In this document: positions 8,684-18,414 of the stretch, piece by piece
Layout: each line of letters begins with the position of its first letter
Position numbering within the stretch: position 1 is the stretch's first letter
NCBI RefSeq assembly: GCF_001011115.1
Contig: NZ_CP008874.1
Coordinates: 496,001-560,000, forward strand
Direction: 5' to 3'
DNA from: Halanaeroarchaeum sulfurireducens
GTDB taxonomy: Archaea; Halobacteriota; Halobacteria; Halobacteriales; Halobacteriaceae
Length of the DNA: 64,000 nt
The notes under the pieces: model-generated
Seen by the model: the letters and a program-made list of their open reading frames with translations, nothing else
Told to the model about the DNA's origin: nothing
The model's database searches: none
Position numbers and translations under genes: made by a program

Positions 8684-9357
8684 CGCCGGAGAGCCCCTAC
8701 GAGCCGGAGCTGGGGTCCATTCCGGAAGAGCGAGCGACGATGGACGACGACATGACCGCGAAAACGGGGACGACGTCCATCGGGATTGCCGTCGAGGACG
8801 GCGTCGTCATCGCGACCGATCGCCGCGCCAGTCTGGGCGGTCGAGTCGTCTCCAACAAACAGGTGATGAAAGTCGAGCAGATTCATCCGACGGCCGCCGT
8901 CACACTCGTCGGGAGCGTCGGCGGTGCCCAGTCGTTCGTCCGGTCGGTCCGCGCGGAGGCGAACCTCTACGAGACACGACGCGGTGAGCCGATGAGCATC
9001 GACGCGCTCGCGACGCTCGCGAGCAACTTCGCACGTGGCGGCCCCTTTTTCAGAATCAATCCCGTCCTGGGCGGGGTTGACGAGGATGGCTCTCACGTCT
9101 ATAGCATCGATCCGCTCGGTGGTCTCTCCGAAAGTGACTACGTCGTGACCGGGAGCGGGATGCAGTTCGCCCTGGGCGTCCTCGAACAGGAGTACGACGC
9201 CGACCTGTCGCTTGACGAAGCGATCGCCGTTGGAACACGCGCTGTCCAGAGCGCGAGCGAGCGGGATACGGCCTCCGGGAACGGTGTCACGATCGCGGAG
9301 GTTACGGCCGAGGGCGTCGACATTCACGAGCACGAAGACGTCGACGAACTGCTGTAA
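8680..9357 (+). CDS. psmB: 20S proteasome beta subunit (catalytic)
   Basis: A 225-residue beta subunit. The first 30 residues (MTPESPYEPELGSIPEERAT...) form the propeptide, removed before the catalytic Thr31 in AKTG|TTSIGIAVEDG. The conserved DRRASLGG and the lysine in NKQVMKVEQIHP follow. This N-terminal nucleophile hydrolase supplies the proteolytic sites of the proteasome. The ATG at 8680 overlaps the psmA stop (ATGA), which fixes the start over an upstream alternative in the same frame at 8473. Confidence 0.96.
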   Translation: MTPESPYEPELGSIPEERATMDDDMTAKTGTTSIGIAVEDGVVIATDRRASLGGRVVSNKQVMKVEQIHPTAAVTLVGSVGGAQSFVRSVRAEANLYETRRGEPMSIDALATLASNFARGGPFFRINPVLGGVDEDGSHVYSIDPLGGLSESDYVVTGSGMQFALGVLEQEYDADLSLDEAIAVGTRAVQSASERDTASGNGVTIAEVTAEGVDIHEHEDVDELL

Positions 9358-9375
9358 ACCGGTCTGTCCGCGCTT

Positions 9376-11253
9376 TTACTGTGTTTCCGGGCTCTCGGGT
9401 TCGTCCGGTTGCAGCGTCGCCTCGAATACCTTCCGTTCGGCGACCCGGAGATGCTGAAGGAAGGTCGACTGGGTGATGCCCATTACGGACGCGATCTCCT
9501 CGCCGGACTGCTCGCGCGGCCACTCGAAGAAGCCGCCGATGTACGCTGTCTGGAGCGCCTCTCGCTGTCGGTCCGTGAGTCGCTCGTCGAGTGTGGCTCG
9601 TATCTCCTGGAGTGTTCGTTTCGGACGTTCTTTCTCCCGTCGGGCGAGCAATTCGATCTCTCCGTGTGTCGACTGGAGTGCCTCGAGAACGGCTCGAACG
9701 TCCCCGCCGCTGGAGAGGTGAGCGGTCACCCGGGCCCGACCGTCCTCGACGTGAATCTCGGAGAGGTCCGCTCCGAACTCTCCCAGGGTTTTGGCGACAC
9801 ACGAATCGGTGACGTCGAACCGAAACAGTGTCGATTCGCCGTCCTCCGAGATCTGCTGGACGTCCGACAGTGCGGGATACCCGTCCGCAAAGTCGATGAC
9901 TGCCTCCGGGTCGGCTCCCTGAACCGTGAAGTACTCGATGAGTGAATCGTTCCCGGTCGGCGTGGTCCAATCGAGGTCGAGCGTGCACTCGAGGGCTGCG
10001 GACATTTCGGTGCTGAAACAGCCACCATCCCTGATCCGAAACTCGAGTTCCGTCACGCTGTCAGTCATCAGCGTCTCCTTGCTCTCGATTGCGTTGATGG
10101 CGTAGCCGATCGTGCGGCCGAGTTCCGAGAAGACTCCCGACGCGATGCTCTCGAAGGCCGTGTCGTCGTCCGTGGCGACGCAGAGCGCGCCATATCCGGT
10201 TTCGCCGTAGGTGAGCGGGATCGCCGCGATCGCCCGACAGCCACTCGCTTCCAGCCGCGTGGGCCACTCACCGTCCGCCGACGCACAGGGGGTGATCTGG
10301 ACGGTATCGGTGCGAACGGCGGTCGAAATCGGATCTTCGTCGTCCTCGTTGAATCCCTCCTGTAGCGTCGCCAGGGTCGCCTCGTCGATGCCGGCATGTG
10401 CCCGAGGACGCAGGGAGTCGCTCGTCACGCTCCGGGTACCGATCCAGGCGAACTCGTATGGGCCTGAGTTGGCGAACTCCTCGGTCACCGTCGATTCGAT
10501 CTCGCTGCGCGTGTCCGCCTGGACGAGGGCCTGGTTGACGTCCCGGACGATCTCGTTGGTGTGATTGAGGACCTCAAGTCGGCGGTTCTGCTCGGAGATC
10601 TTTTCCTTCCGTCGCCGTCGCTCCGTGATGTCGGTATCGACGGCCACGAACTGATCGACGGTCCCGTCGTCGCCCACGATCGGGGCGATCGTCATGTCCA
10701 CCCAGGTTCGCGTGCCGTCCTTTCGCTCGTTGACGATCTGACCATCCCACACCGCCCCGTCGAGTATCGTCTCCCACATCTCCTCGTAGAAGGCCTCGTC
10801 GTGTTCGCCGGACTTCCAGAGCGAGGGATTCTCCCCGATGACCTCGTCCCTGCCGTACCCCGTGACCGTTTCCACGGCCGGATTCGCGTACGTGATGGTC
10901 CCGTCGCTGTCGGTCAAGAAGATAGCGTGGGCGGCGTGTTCGATCGCCTTCCGGAACGTGCGAAGGCGGTCGTTCTTCGCCCGGATCGTGCGTTGCACCT
11001 CGGCTTCCTGTTCGACGTACCGCGCCAGATAGAAGACGGTCAGTACCACGAAGACACTCACGATCAGCCCCGGCAGTTCCTCGATGCCGGGATTTCCGGT
11101 TTGGAGGGTGGCCGCCTGCCGGGCGGTCATCAGAGTCAACATCGCGGTCAAAAACCCGAATCGCGCGTCTTCCACCCGGTAGAGAAGGAGTATGGAGTAG
11201 ACGACGCCCACGATGCGGAGACCGATCGACGCGTAAATGATGAGGTCGTCCAT
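9376..11253 (-). CDS. Bat/DmsR-like membrane-anchored PAS-GAF-HTH transcriptional activator
   Basis: The 625-residue protein has about two or three N-terminal membrane helices (1-85), a PAS domain (about 95-215; SDGTITYANPAVETVTGYGRDE and WVDMTIAPI), a GAF-like domain (about 235-380; GYGALCVATDDD), a bacterio-opsin-activator-type region (about 390-550) and a C-terminal HTH_10 (about 558-615; LTDRQREALQTAYIGGFFEWPR). In Halobacterium DmsR, a related protein, controls DMSO respiration. Being divergent from the molybdoenzyme operon at 11585 suggests the same job here. The membrane helices suggest envelope or redox sensing. The target is inferred. Confidence 0.85.
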   Translation of the reverse strand: MDDLIIYASIGLRIVGVVYSILLLYRVEDARFGFLTAMLTLMTARQAATLQTGNPGIEELPGLIVSVFVVLTVFYLARYVEQEAEVQRTIRAKNDRLRTFRKAIEHAAHAIFLTDSDGTITYANPAVETVTGYGRDEVIGENPSLWKSGEHDEAFYEEMWETILDGAVWDGQIVNERKDGTRTWVDMTIAPIVGDDGTVDQFVAVDTDITERRRRKEKISEQNRRLEVLNHTNEIVRDVNQALVQADTRSEIESTVTEEFANSGPYEFAWIGTRSVTSDSLRPRAHAGIDEATLATLQEGFNEDDEDPISTAVRTDTVQITPCASADGEWPTRLEASGCRAIAAIPLTYGETGYGALCVATDDDTAFESIASGVFSELGRTIGYAINAIESKETLMTDSVTELEFRIRDGGCFSTEMSAALECTLDLDWTTPTGNDSLIEYFTVQGADPEAVIDFADGYPALSDVQQISEDGESTLFRFDVTDSCVAKTLGEFGADLSEIHVEDGRARVTAHLSSGGDVRAVLEALQSTHGEIELLARREKERPKRTLQEIRATLDERLTDRQREALQTAYIGGFFEWPREQSGEEIASVMGITQSTFLQHLRVAERKVFEATLQPDEPESPETQ

Positions 11254-11423
11254 GGAAATCGTGCGAGTTCGTCTCGCGTGTGCGGCCTTACGAAGCCGGT
11301 GCGCTTAGGCACGCGGCGCGTTCCCATTCGATGGTAATTGGTGTTGTTGGCCCATCAATCGGTTGGTATCGGGGGAATAGCGGTATCTCGCGGATGTACT
11401 CTCACGGCGATCGGGCTCCGGGA

Positions 11424-11481
11424 CCAATACCTATTGGGTGCTGGCTTATCATTCGAAAACACTCCCAGAACGATACCTATC
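11424..11481. promoter_or_regulatory. Paired ATACCTAT palindromes upstream of the molybdoenzyme operon
   Basis: A perfect inverted repeat CCAATACCTATTGG lies at 11424-11437, and a second, GATACCTATC, at 11472-11481. Both share the core ATA-CC-TAT and their centres are about 46 bp apart. A single inverted half (GGTATC) lies at 11365-11370. The likely TATA region (TTTGTTTA, about 11516-11523) follows, then the first gene at 11585. Position and pairing suit activator sites, plausibly for the divergent Bat/DmsR-like protein; this is inference. Confidence 0.45.
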
Positions 11482-11584
11482 TGTATGGGGTACACGCTCA
11501 GTGGGGTGCCTCCCCTTTGTTTACTCGTATGCCAGAGCACTGTATCGACTGGACCGACCGGAGGACGTCCCGGTGGGGGTTCGC

Positions 11585-12589
11585 ATGAGCGAAAGCGAAC
11601 CGAACCCGGGCGTCCCGCGGCTCGACCCCGACGCCATCGAATCGATGGTGGAGTCGGAGGTACCCGACCCCGAAGACGAACTGGACCGATCCGAACACGA
11701 CACGGATCTGGGCGTCGCGATGGCCGAAGACGCACAGCGTGTCTCCCGTGGCGATATGTCGAGCGAGACGTACTGGGCGAAGTACGACGAGGCAGCCGCG
11801 GCGGAGTTTGGCGAGGACTATCGCTCCACCCCGAATCCGGCCGTCGACAAGACCGACAGCCGGCAGACGATCGACGATCCCACGGCCGACCAGTTATCCT
11901 GTGCGGTCGGGCCGATGGAGAACGTTGCCGAGGGACTGGCGGCCACCGAGGGCGAGGACGGCCCGACCTGGGGAATGGTCATCGACCTCCAGAAGTGCGT
12001 CGGGTGTGACTCGTGTACGGTCGCGTGCAAGGCCGAGAACCGGACGCAGTCGGGCGTGACGTACAACGTGGTCCTCGAGGAGGAACGCGGCGAGTTTCCC
12101 GACGTCACCCGGACCAACATCCCGCGACCGTGTATGCAGTGCGAAAACCCGTCCTGCGTGCAGGTCTGTCCGGTGAGCGCGACCTACAAGATGGAAAACG
12201 GGATCGTCAACATCGATTACGACCGCTGTATCGGCTGCCGGTACTGCATGGTCGCGTGCCCGTATGGGGCCCGATACCTGGACTTCGGCGAGTCCTACGA
12301 GGACGAGGTCATTGAGGCCGACGAGGTGGACAGCCCCGAGTTCGGGGTCACCCGCGAGGACGACGGCCCCGGCGCGTCCCCACAGGCGAACGCGACCAAG
12401 TGTTCGTTCTGTTACCATCGGCTGGGCAGGGGCGAGGAACCCGCGTGCGTCGAGACCTGCATCGGCGATGCTCGCTACTTCGGTGACCTGGACGCAGACT
12501 CCGAGGTTTCGAAGATGGCCGACTCGACCCGGGCGTTCCAGCTCAAAGAGCACACGGGCAACGACCCGAACGTCTACTACTTGAGGTGA
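11585..12589 (+). CDS. Four-cluster ferredoxin subunit of a molybdoenzyme (DmsB/TtrB/PsrB type)
   Basis: The 334-residue protein has an acidic N-terminal extension of about 120 residues, then the four-cluster ferredoxin fold: KCVGCDSCTVAC, CMQCENPSCVQVC, CIGCRYCMVAC, and CSFC with CVETC. It would pass electrons between the NrfD-like membrane subunit and the catalytic subunit. No Tat signal is visible, so it is probably exported bound to the catalytic subunit, as in related complexes. The ATG at 11585 gives MSESEPNPGVPRLD; a start at 11438 would add residues from the regulatory region. The operon order B-C-A-D matches ttrBCA better than dmsABC. Confidence 0.9.
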   Translation: MSESEPNPGVPRLDPDAIESMVESEVPDPEDELDRSEHDTDLGVAMAEDAQRVSRGDMSSETYWAKYDEAAAAEFGEDYRSTPNPAVDKTDSRQTIDDPTADQLSCAVGPMENVAEGLAATEGEDGPTWGMVIDLQKCVGCDSCTVACKAENRTQSGVTYNVVLEEERGEFPDVTRTNIPRPCMQCENPSCVQVCPVSATYKMENGIVNIDYDRCIGCRYCMVACPYGARYLDFGESYEDEVIEADEVDSPEFGVTREDDGPGASPQANATKCSFCYHRLGRGEEPACVETCIGDARYFGDLDADSEVSKMADSTRAFQLKEHTGNDPNVYYLR

Positions 12590-12593
12590 TACG

Positions 12594-13859
12594 ATGGCGA
12601 CAACAGACCGACGACCGGTCACGTCCGGTATCGAGAATCGCACGATCCGCATCGTCTGGTACGCCCTGCTCGTCGGGGTACTGATCGCGGGGGCGTACGC
12701 GACGTACCTGCGGGTCGTCGGCGGGATCGCCACGACCAACCTGACCTCTATCACGCCGTGGGGTGCCTGGGTCGCGTTCTACATCTACTTCGCCGGGCTT
12801 TCGGCCGGCGCCTTCCTGCTCAGCACCCTCTCGAGCGTCTTCGGGATGGAGCGGCTTCGGGCCATCCAGCGGGAGGCCCTCCTCGCGGCGATCGTCGCGA
12901 TGGTGGCCGCGCTCCTGTTCATCTGGATCGACCTCGGCCGGATGGAGCGGCTGTTCAATCCCTTCTTGCACCGCCAGATTACCTCGCCGCTGTCCTGGGA
13001 GGTTCACGCCTACGTCATTTACATGGGTATCCTTCTGGCGGGGCTTTACTTCTCGATGCGTGCGGACCTGGTCCGGGTGGCCGAGCGGGCTTCGGGGATC
13101 CGAGCCGTGGTGGCCCGCGTCTTCACCCTCGGCCGCACCGATCTGAGCGAAGCGGCGATCGCCGCCGACCGGGTGTGGCAAAAGCGCGTCAGCATCGTGG
13201 GCATCCCGCTCGCCGTGTTCCTCGTGCTGGGCGGTGAGGGGGTCCTGTTCGCGGTCGCGAAGGCGCGGCCCTACTGGAACAGCGGCCTGTTCCCGGTGAT
13301 CTTCGTCGTCTCCGCGATCGTCGCCGGGACCGCGCTGGTGCTGACCGTCTACGTCCTGCGCCGGACGCTGTTCGCGGGCCCGCCCGTGGACGTCGACATC
13401 GTCGATCGGCTCGCTCAGATCCTGTTGGCGTTCGTGCTCGTGGACGTTGCGTTCACGGCCATCGACGCGCTGATCGCGCTGACGACCCTCGAACAGTTGC
13501 ACGTCGGCACCTGGTTGCTGCTGGCGACCGGTGACATGGCGTGGTCCTTTTGGGTGTTCATGGTCGGTCTCGGCTGGGTCGTCCCGGCCATCCTGACGAG
13601 TCGTCGCACGTGGCGGCGCCGTCCGTGGCTGATGGTGATCGCCGGGCTCTCCGTCGTCGTCGGCATCGTCGGGGTTCGGTTCAACATCGTCGTCCCCCCC
13701 CTGGTGTTACCCGTCATGGAGCTGCTGCCCCAGGGTGAATACTTCCCGTCGCTCGTCGAGTGGGGGACGAGCGCCGGCATCATCGCGTTCGGCCTGCTGG
13801 TCTACACGATCGGCGCCGAACTGCTCCCGTTAACCCCACTCGAAGGTGATTCCAAATGA
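12594..13859 (+). CDS. NrfD/PsrC-type membrane anchor subunit
   Basis: A 421-residue protein with roughly ten hydrophobic helices. The segment ITPWGAWVAFYIYFAGLSAGAFLLSTL is typical of NrfD/PsrC proteins, which bind quinol at the membrane without haem. A later helix pair has PLAVFLVLGGEGVLFAVAKARPYW. It should oxidise menaquinol and feed the ferredoxin subunit. It begins four bases after the ferredoxin gene, and its stop overlaps the start of the catalytic subunit by ATGA, so the three genes are coupled. Confidence 0.9.
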   Translation: MATTDRRPVTSGIENRTIRIVWYALLVGVLIAGAYATYLRVVGGIATTNLTSITPWGAWVAFYIYFAGLSAGAFLLSTLSSVFGMERLRAIQREALLAAIVAMVAALLFIWIDLGRMERLFNPFLHRQITSPLSWEVHAYVIYMGILLAGLYFSMRADLVRVAERASGIRAVVARVFTLGRTDLSEAAIAADRVWQKRVSIVGIPLAVFLVLGGEGVLFAVAKARPYWNSGLFPVIFVVSAIVAGTALVLTVYVLRRTLFAGPPVDVDIVDRLAQILLAFVLVDVAFTAIDALIALTTLEQLHVGTWLLLATGDMAWSFWVFMVGLGWVVPAILTSRRTWRRRPWLMVIAGLSVVVGIVGVRFNIVVPPLVLPVMELLPQGEYFPSLVEWGTSAGIIAFGLLVYTIGAELLPLTPLEGDSK

Positions 13860-16800
13860 GCACTGACGCCCCCGAATCCGAGGATTCGATCGACGAGCAG
13901 GTTTCCCGCCGCGATTTCGTCAAGGCGGTCGGCGGCCTCACGGCCCTCTCGGCCGGTGGCGCCGGCATGACAGAACTCGATCTCGATTCGCTGTGGAAAG
14001 ACGATCCCCAGCACTACGTCGGAACGGACTTCGGCGAGTACGACGCTGGAGACGTGATCCACACGACCTGCGGGCAGTGCAACACGTTCTGCCCGATCAA
14101 GGTCCGACTGGACGACGGCGACACGGAGAGCGGCCAGTACACCTCGCTGGTCCGCAAGCTGGCCGGCAACCCGTACTCGTTTTTGAACACCCAGCCGTAC
14201 GCACAGGTCCCGTACGCGAGCGACCCCGAGGCGGTCGCCACGGGCAATCTCGAGGGGACCGGCGACGTCGATCTCGACGCCTGGTCGCTTGGTGGCGGTC
14301 GCATCTGTCTCAAGGGGCAGGCCGGGATCCAGACCGCTTTCGACTCCTACCGCGTGCGCAAGCCGCTGAAGCGCGTCGGCGACCGGGGCAGCGACGAATG
14401 GACGACCATCTCCTGGGACCAGGCCATCGAGGAGATCGTCCACGGCGACGAGGACGGCCTCGGCCACCGGGGACTCTCGGACATGTGGGAGTACGTCCCC
14501 GAGGATCAGGTGATGGCCGATCGCGAGACCATGGACGAGGAGGCCTTCCGGCAGAAGTACGAGGACAAACTCGTCGACCCGGAGATCCCGGAACTCGGGC
14601 CGAAAGCCAACCAGATCGTCGACGTTGGCGGCTTTCGGCGCTTTTTGATCCGGGCCCGCTTTTTCAGTGGATCCCTCGGAACCATCAACAGCCACCACCA
14701 CGCCGGCGTCTGTGGGTTCTCCTCGGTGCTGGGTAACGTTCGCTCGCACGGGAACCAGAAAAAGCGCCAGTACTCCGACATCGAGAACACGGAGTACCTG
14801 CTGGTTTGGGGAACAAACCCGATGGTCTCCAACAAGGGACCGACGTGGCTGTCGCCGAAGATCTCAAACGCCCTATCCGACGGGATGCGCATGGACGTCG
14901 TCGATCCGCGGCTGTCGAAGACCGCCGAGAAAGCCGAGAAGTGGGTCCCGGTCAAACCGGGCGCAGACGGGGCGCTGGCCATGGGGATGTCCCGGTGGAT
15001 CGTCGAGAACGAGCGGTACGACGAGGGGTACCTGACCAACCCCGGCCAGCCCGCTGCCGACGCGGACGACGAGACGACATACAGCGACGCGACCCATCTC
15101 GTCGCCGTCGAGGACGACCCGACCGCGACGCCGAAGGCCAAGACTGCGACGGCGGATGCGCTCGGTGTGGCGGGCAGCCGTGCCGTACTCGACGCAGCGA
15201 CCGGCGAGGTCGCCGACGCGAACGACGTCGACCGGGCGGTCCTCGACGTGGACACGACGATCCGCGGAACGGCGGTCAAGAGCGTCTGGACCCTCTACAA
15301 AGAGCGCCTCTACGATCACGACCTCGCCGAGTACGCGGAGATGGCCGGCGTCGACGTCGACGATATCGTCGAGGTGGCCGGCGAGTTCACCAGCCACGGC
15401 AAGCGGGCCGCCATCATGCAGTACCGTGGTCCGTCGATGCACACCAACGGATTCTACAATACGCGGGCGATCGCGACCCTCCAGCACCTCATCGGAAACT
15501 ACGACTGGAAGGGCGGGCAGATAACGCCGTACGCCGGGTACGGCACGATGGGGGGTCGGTACCAGCTCGGCAACGTCCCCGACGGGCGGACGCCGTGGGG
15601 TCTGCCGATCACGCGTGCCCTCCACAATGCCGAGGACTTCGAGGGGACCCGCCTGTTCCCCGACGATGACGACGATCCGTACCCGGCACAGCGGCCGTGG
15701 TTCCGTCTCTCGCCTCAGCACCAGGTCCAGGAGATCTACGCCAGTGCCGCCGAGGAGTATCCCTACGACATCAACGCGCTGTTCGTCCGGCCCTACTCGG
15801 AGAATCACGTCATGGCCGCTGCGGGCGGCGATCAGATCACGGAGGTACTCCAGGATCAGGACAGCATCGAACTCCTGGTCGCCTTCGACACGGTGATCGG
15901 CGAGATGAGCAAGGAGGCCGATTACATCCTCCCCGAGCCGACCTACCTGGAGCGCTGGGAGAACTTCGGCACCTATCCGAACAAGCGGCTGGCCGACGAC
16001 AAGATCAGTCAGCCCGCCGTGCGGGTCATCCAGGACCCGGAGAACGAAAACCCCCGGATGTCAGAGAACGTCCTCATCGATATCCTCACGGAACTCGAGG
16101 ACGCCACGGGCGAGTCGATGCCGGGCGTCGGCGAGGGTGCAATTCTCGACGCGAACGGCGAGGAGTGGCCGCTCCACGACGCCGAGGACTTCTACCTCAA
16201 GATGGTGGCCAACCTCGGCTTCCAGACGAAGACCCTCGCGCCGGGCGACCTCGACGAGGTGAGCGGGACGATCAACCTTCCGCCGGGCCTGGACCGGGAC
16301 AGTTTCCCCTACGAAGAGGGGCCCGTGCCCGATGCCGACGACGAGGAACTCGAGATCTTCAAATCGTCTCACGAGAAGGGCCTCGGTGACTACTTCGACT
16401 ACGAGGCGTGGAAGGGCAAGGTCAAACCCGAAGAGTGGCGGAAGGTCGTGACCGTGCTCAACCGCGGCGGTCGATACGAGGATCCTATTCCGAACTACGA
16501 AGAGGCCTTCGCGAAACACGGCCACGACTACGACTACGCCGGCCGGTACAACCCGTCGAACGCCTATGTGGGCGAGAAGATGCGCTACCGCCTCGACGGC
16601 GAGGTACAGTTCTGGAACGAGATCATGCCGGTGGGCAAGAGCGCCTACGACGGTGAACCCTTCGACCCGTTGCCGGACGTGCGCGACGTGACCCACTTCA
16701 ACGGGGACGTGCTGACACCGGTCGTCAGCGACGAGGAGCCCGACCGGCCCCTGCACCTCATCAACTGGAAGCCCCGAACTCAGGGCATGCATCGCACCAT

Positions 16801-17251
16801 GAACTCACCGTGGCTTCGCGAGACCCGGCCGGAGAACCCGGTCTGGATCAATCCGGACGACGCCGACCCGCGCGGCATCGAGAACGGCGACGACATCGAG
16901 ATCGACGCCGGTCGCACGACGGTCGAGGCCACGGCGATGGTCACCGAGGGCATTCGTCCCGGCGTCGTGGGCACGATGTGGGGCTGGGGCCGCTCGGACT
17001 ACGGTGCCGTCTCTCAGACTATCGACGGCGAGCGCGGTGAAGCGGCGGACGATGGGTACGGGCACACGCCCTACGAATTCGACGAACCCATGCGCGAGGA
17101 GGCCGGTTACGCGAGCGGCCGGGACGCCGGCTTCGCGATAAACCACCTCGCTCCCCTCGACGCCCACACGGAGGACATCGGTCCCACCGACCAGGTCGGC
17201 GGGAGCCAGGCACAGTACGACACCCACGTCGACATCACCAAACTGGAGTGA
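13856..17251 (+). CDS. Molybdopterin oxidoreductase catalytic subunit, TtrA/PsrA/DmsA superfamily
   Basis: The 1131-residue enzyme starts with a Tat signal (SRRDFVKAVGG, about 17-27). It has one 4Fe-4S site (C72, C75, C79 and, after a long spacer, C151) and the molybdopterin domains. HHHAGVCGFSS places Cys286 where the Mo ligand is expected, which fits sulfur/arsenic-oxyanion reductases better than serine-ligated DMSO reductases. Its size, the insert after about 395 (...ATHLVAVEDDP) and the B-C-A order point to a tetrathionate-reductase-like enzyme. Polysulfide, thiosulfate or arsenate remain possible. It probably works outside the membrane with the two preceding subunits. Confidence 0.85.
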   Translation: MSTDAPESEDSIDEQVSRRDFVKAVGGLTALSAGGAGMTELDLDSLWKDDPQHYVGTDFGEYDAGDVIHTTCGQCNTFCPIKVRLDDGDTESGQYTSLVRKLAGNPYSFLNTQPYAQVPYASDPEAVATGNLEGTGDVDLDAWSLGGGRICLKGQAGIQTAFDSYRVRKPLKRVGDRGSDEWTTISWDQAIEEIVHGDEDGLGHRGLSDMWEYVPEDQVMADRETMDEEAFRQKYEDKLVDPEIPELGPKANQIVDVGGFRRFLIRARFFSGSLGTINSHHHAGVCGFSSVLGNVRSHGNQKKRQYSDIENTEYLLVWGTNPMVSNKGPTWLSPKISNALSDGMRMDVVDPRLSKTAEKAEKWVPVKPGADGALAMGMSRWIVENERYDEGYLTNPGQPAADADDETTYSDATHLVAVEDDPTATPKAKTATADALGVAGSRAVLDAATGEVADANDVDRAVLDVDTTIRGTAVKSVWTLYKERLYDHDLAEYAEMAGVDVDDIVEVAGEFTSHGKRAAIMQYRGPSMHTNGFYNTRAIATLQHLIGNYDWKGGQITPYAGYGTMGGRYQLGNVPDGRTPWGLPITRALHNAEDFEGTRLFPDDDDDPYPAQRPWFRLSPQHQVQEIYASAAEEYPYDINALFVRPYSENHVMAAAGGDQITEVLQDQDSIELLVAFDTVIGEMSKEADYILPEPTYLERWENFGTYPNKRLADDKISQPAVRVIQDPENENPRMSENVLIDILTELEDATGESMPGVGEGAILDANGEEWPLHDAEDFYLKMVANLGFQTKTLAPGDLDEVSGTINLPPGLDRDSFPYEEGPVPDADDEELEIFKSSHEKGLGDYFDYEAWKGKVKPEEWRKVVTVLNRGGRYEDPIPNYEEAFAKHGHDYDYAGRYNPSNAYVGEKMRYRLDGEVQFWNEIMPVGKSAYDGEPFDPLPDVRDVTHFNGDVLTPVVSDEEPDRPLHLINWKPRTQGMHRTMNSPWLRETRPENPVWINPDDADPRGIENGDDIEIDAGRTTVEATAMVTEGIRPGVVGTMWGWGRSDYGAVSQTIDGERGEAADDGYGHTPYEFDEPMREEAGYASGRDAGFAINHLAPLDAHTEDIGPTDQVGGSQAQYDTHVDITKLE

Positions 17252-17256
17252 TCACG

Positions 17257-17934
17257 ATGCCACAATCGGTCTCGTCGGCGGAGTTCGAGCGGGCTCGTGC
17301 CACTGTCTATGACCTGCTGTCCGCGATCTTCGATGGGGACGTGGCGGTACTGCACGCGGCCATGGAGGACGAGGCGTTCGATCGTCTCGCGACGACGCTG
17401 TCCGTTGACGCAGACGTGGCGGTGTTGACGGCCGCAGGGCACGACGAGGAGTCGCTGCACATCGGCTACGACAACCTCTTCGCCGTGCCAGGGCCCCATT
17501 ACGTGCCGCCGTTCGCGTCGGCACATGTCACCGACCCGAGTGAGGACTTCGACTCCGACTCCACCTATCACGAATCCGGTGATGCGGGTGAACTGTACGG
17601 GGACCCCGCCAGGGAGATATCGGCCCTGTACGACCGCGTCGGGTTTCGGCCCGACCGGGGTGACGGTATTCCCGACCACGTGGCTGCGGAGTTCGAGTTC
17701 GTGGCGGCCCTCGCCGACGGCGCGGTCATCCGCTCGGACGGTGACGACGTCCAGACGGACGACGATCTGATGGCGTTGCAGCGGGAGGTCCTGGAGCACC
17801 TCGAGTGGCTCGACGCGTTCGCCGATGCCGTCGCCAAGGCGGATTCGAACGAAGGGGTGTTTGGGGCGCTCGCAGCCTTCGCGAACGCCTTCGTCGCCTG
17901 GGACCGCTCACAACTGAACGCCTCGACCGCCTGA
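17257..17934 (+). CDS. TorD/DmsD-family molybdoenzyme chaperone
   Basis: The 225-residue protein is mostly helical. It contains YVPPFASAHV and YDRVGFRP, and ends LAAFANAFVAWDRSQL, the pattern of TorD/DmsD chaperones that hold molybdoenzymes until cofactor is loaded and check the Tat signal. It lies directly after the catalytic gene, as such chaperones usually do. A GTG at 17248 overlapping the upstream stop is an alternative start that adds three residues. The operon appears to end here. Confidence 0.85.
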   Translation: MPQSVSSAEFERARATVYDLLSAIFDGDVAVLHAAMEDEAFDRLATTLSVDADVAVLTAAGHDEESLHIGYDNLFAVPGPHYVPPFASAHVTDPSEDFDSDSTYHESGDAGELYGDPAREISALYDRVGFRPDRGDGIPDHVAAEFEFVAALADGAVIRSDGDDVQTDDDLMALQREVLEHLEWLDAFADAVAKADSNEGVFGALAAFANAFVAWDRSQLNASTA

Positions 17935-17995
17935 TCGGTCTGGCGACTCGTCTTTTTGGTGGCACTGGTGTCGAGCGATCCGGAAAAATCGGAAA

Positions 17996-18033
17996 GGGGG
18001 AAGGGGGGGGGGGATCCGATTTTGGGGAGGGGG
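17996..18033 (+). other. Poly-G tract / G-quadruplex candidate in the intergenic stretch 17935-18414
   Basis: Runs of 5, 11, 4 and 5 G occur within 38 bases on the + strand, separated by short loops. This could fold as a G-quadruplex and could also be a site of slipped replication. It lies between the chaperone gene and the SLC13-type transporter gene. The remainder of 17935-18414 holds no gene I can support; AT-richer sequence near 18150-18180 could contain a promoter. Confidence 0.5.
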
Positions 18034-18414
18034 AACGAAACACGATCGATCTGCACAGCGTTTTTCTGTGCCGGTTCGACCATGATCCGGTCGTATCCAC
18101 GGTGGCACGTCCCCGATACGGTGACGCACCACATGAACATCTATACTGCACCACCTTTAAATTGTATGACTCTCCCAATCTTGTGAAATACCGTGGTCGC
18201 CCCCCGTCTCCGTCGATCCGTGAGGACTGGGCGTCCCGACGCCGTTCACCGGACTCTTCGTCTGGAACCCCATTCCCTTCCTTCGGCGGAGTCCGGTACG
18301 CCGCCCTCATTGACGCGACGAAATTGCTCGTGACGTGAGTAGTTCACCACCAGACCGGGTCGCGATCGGCGGGTTGGTGCTTTATGGTGATCCCGCACAT
18401 TCTGGGAACTGTCA

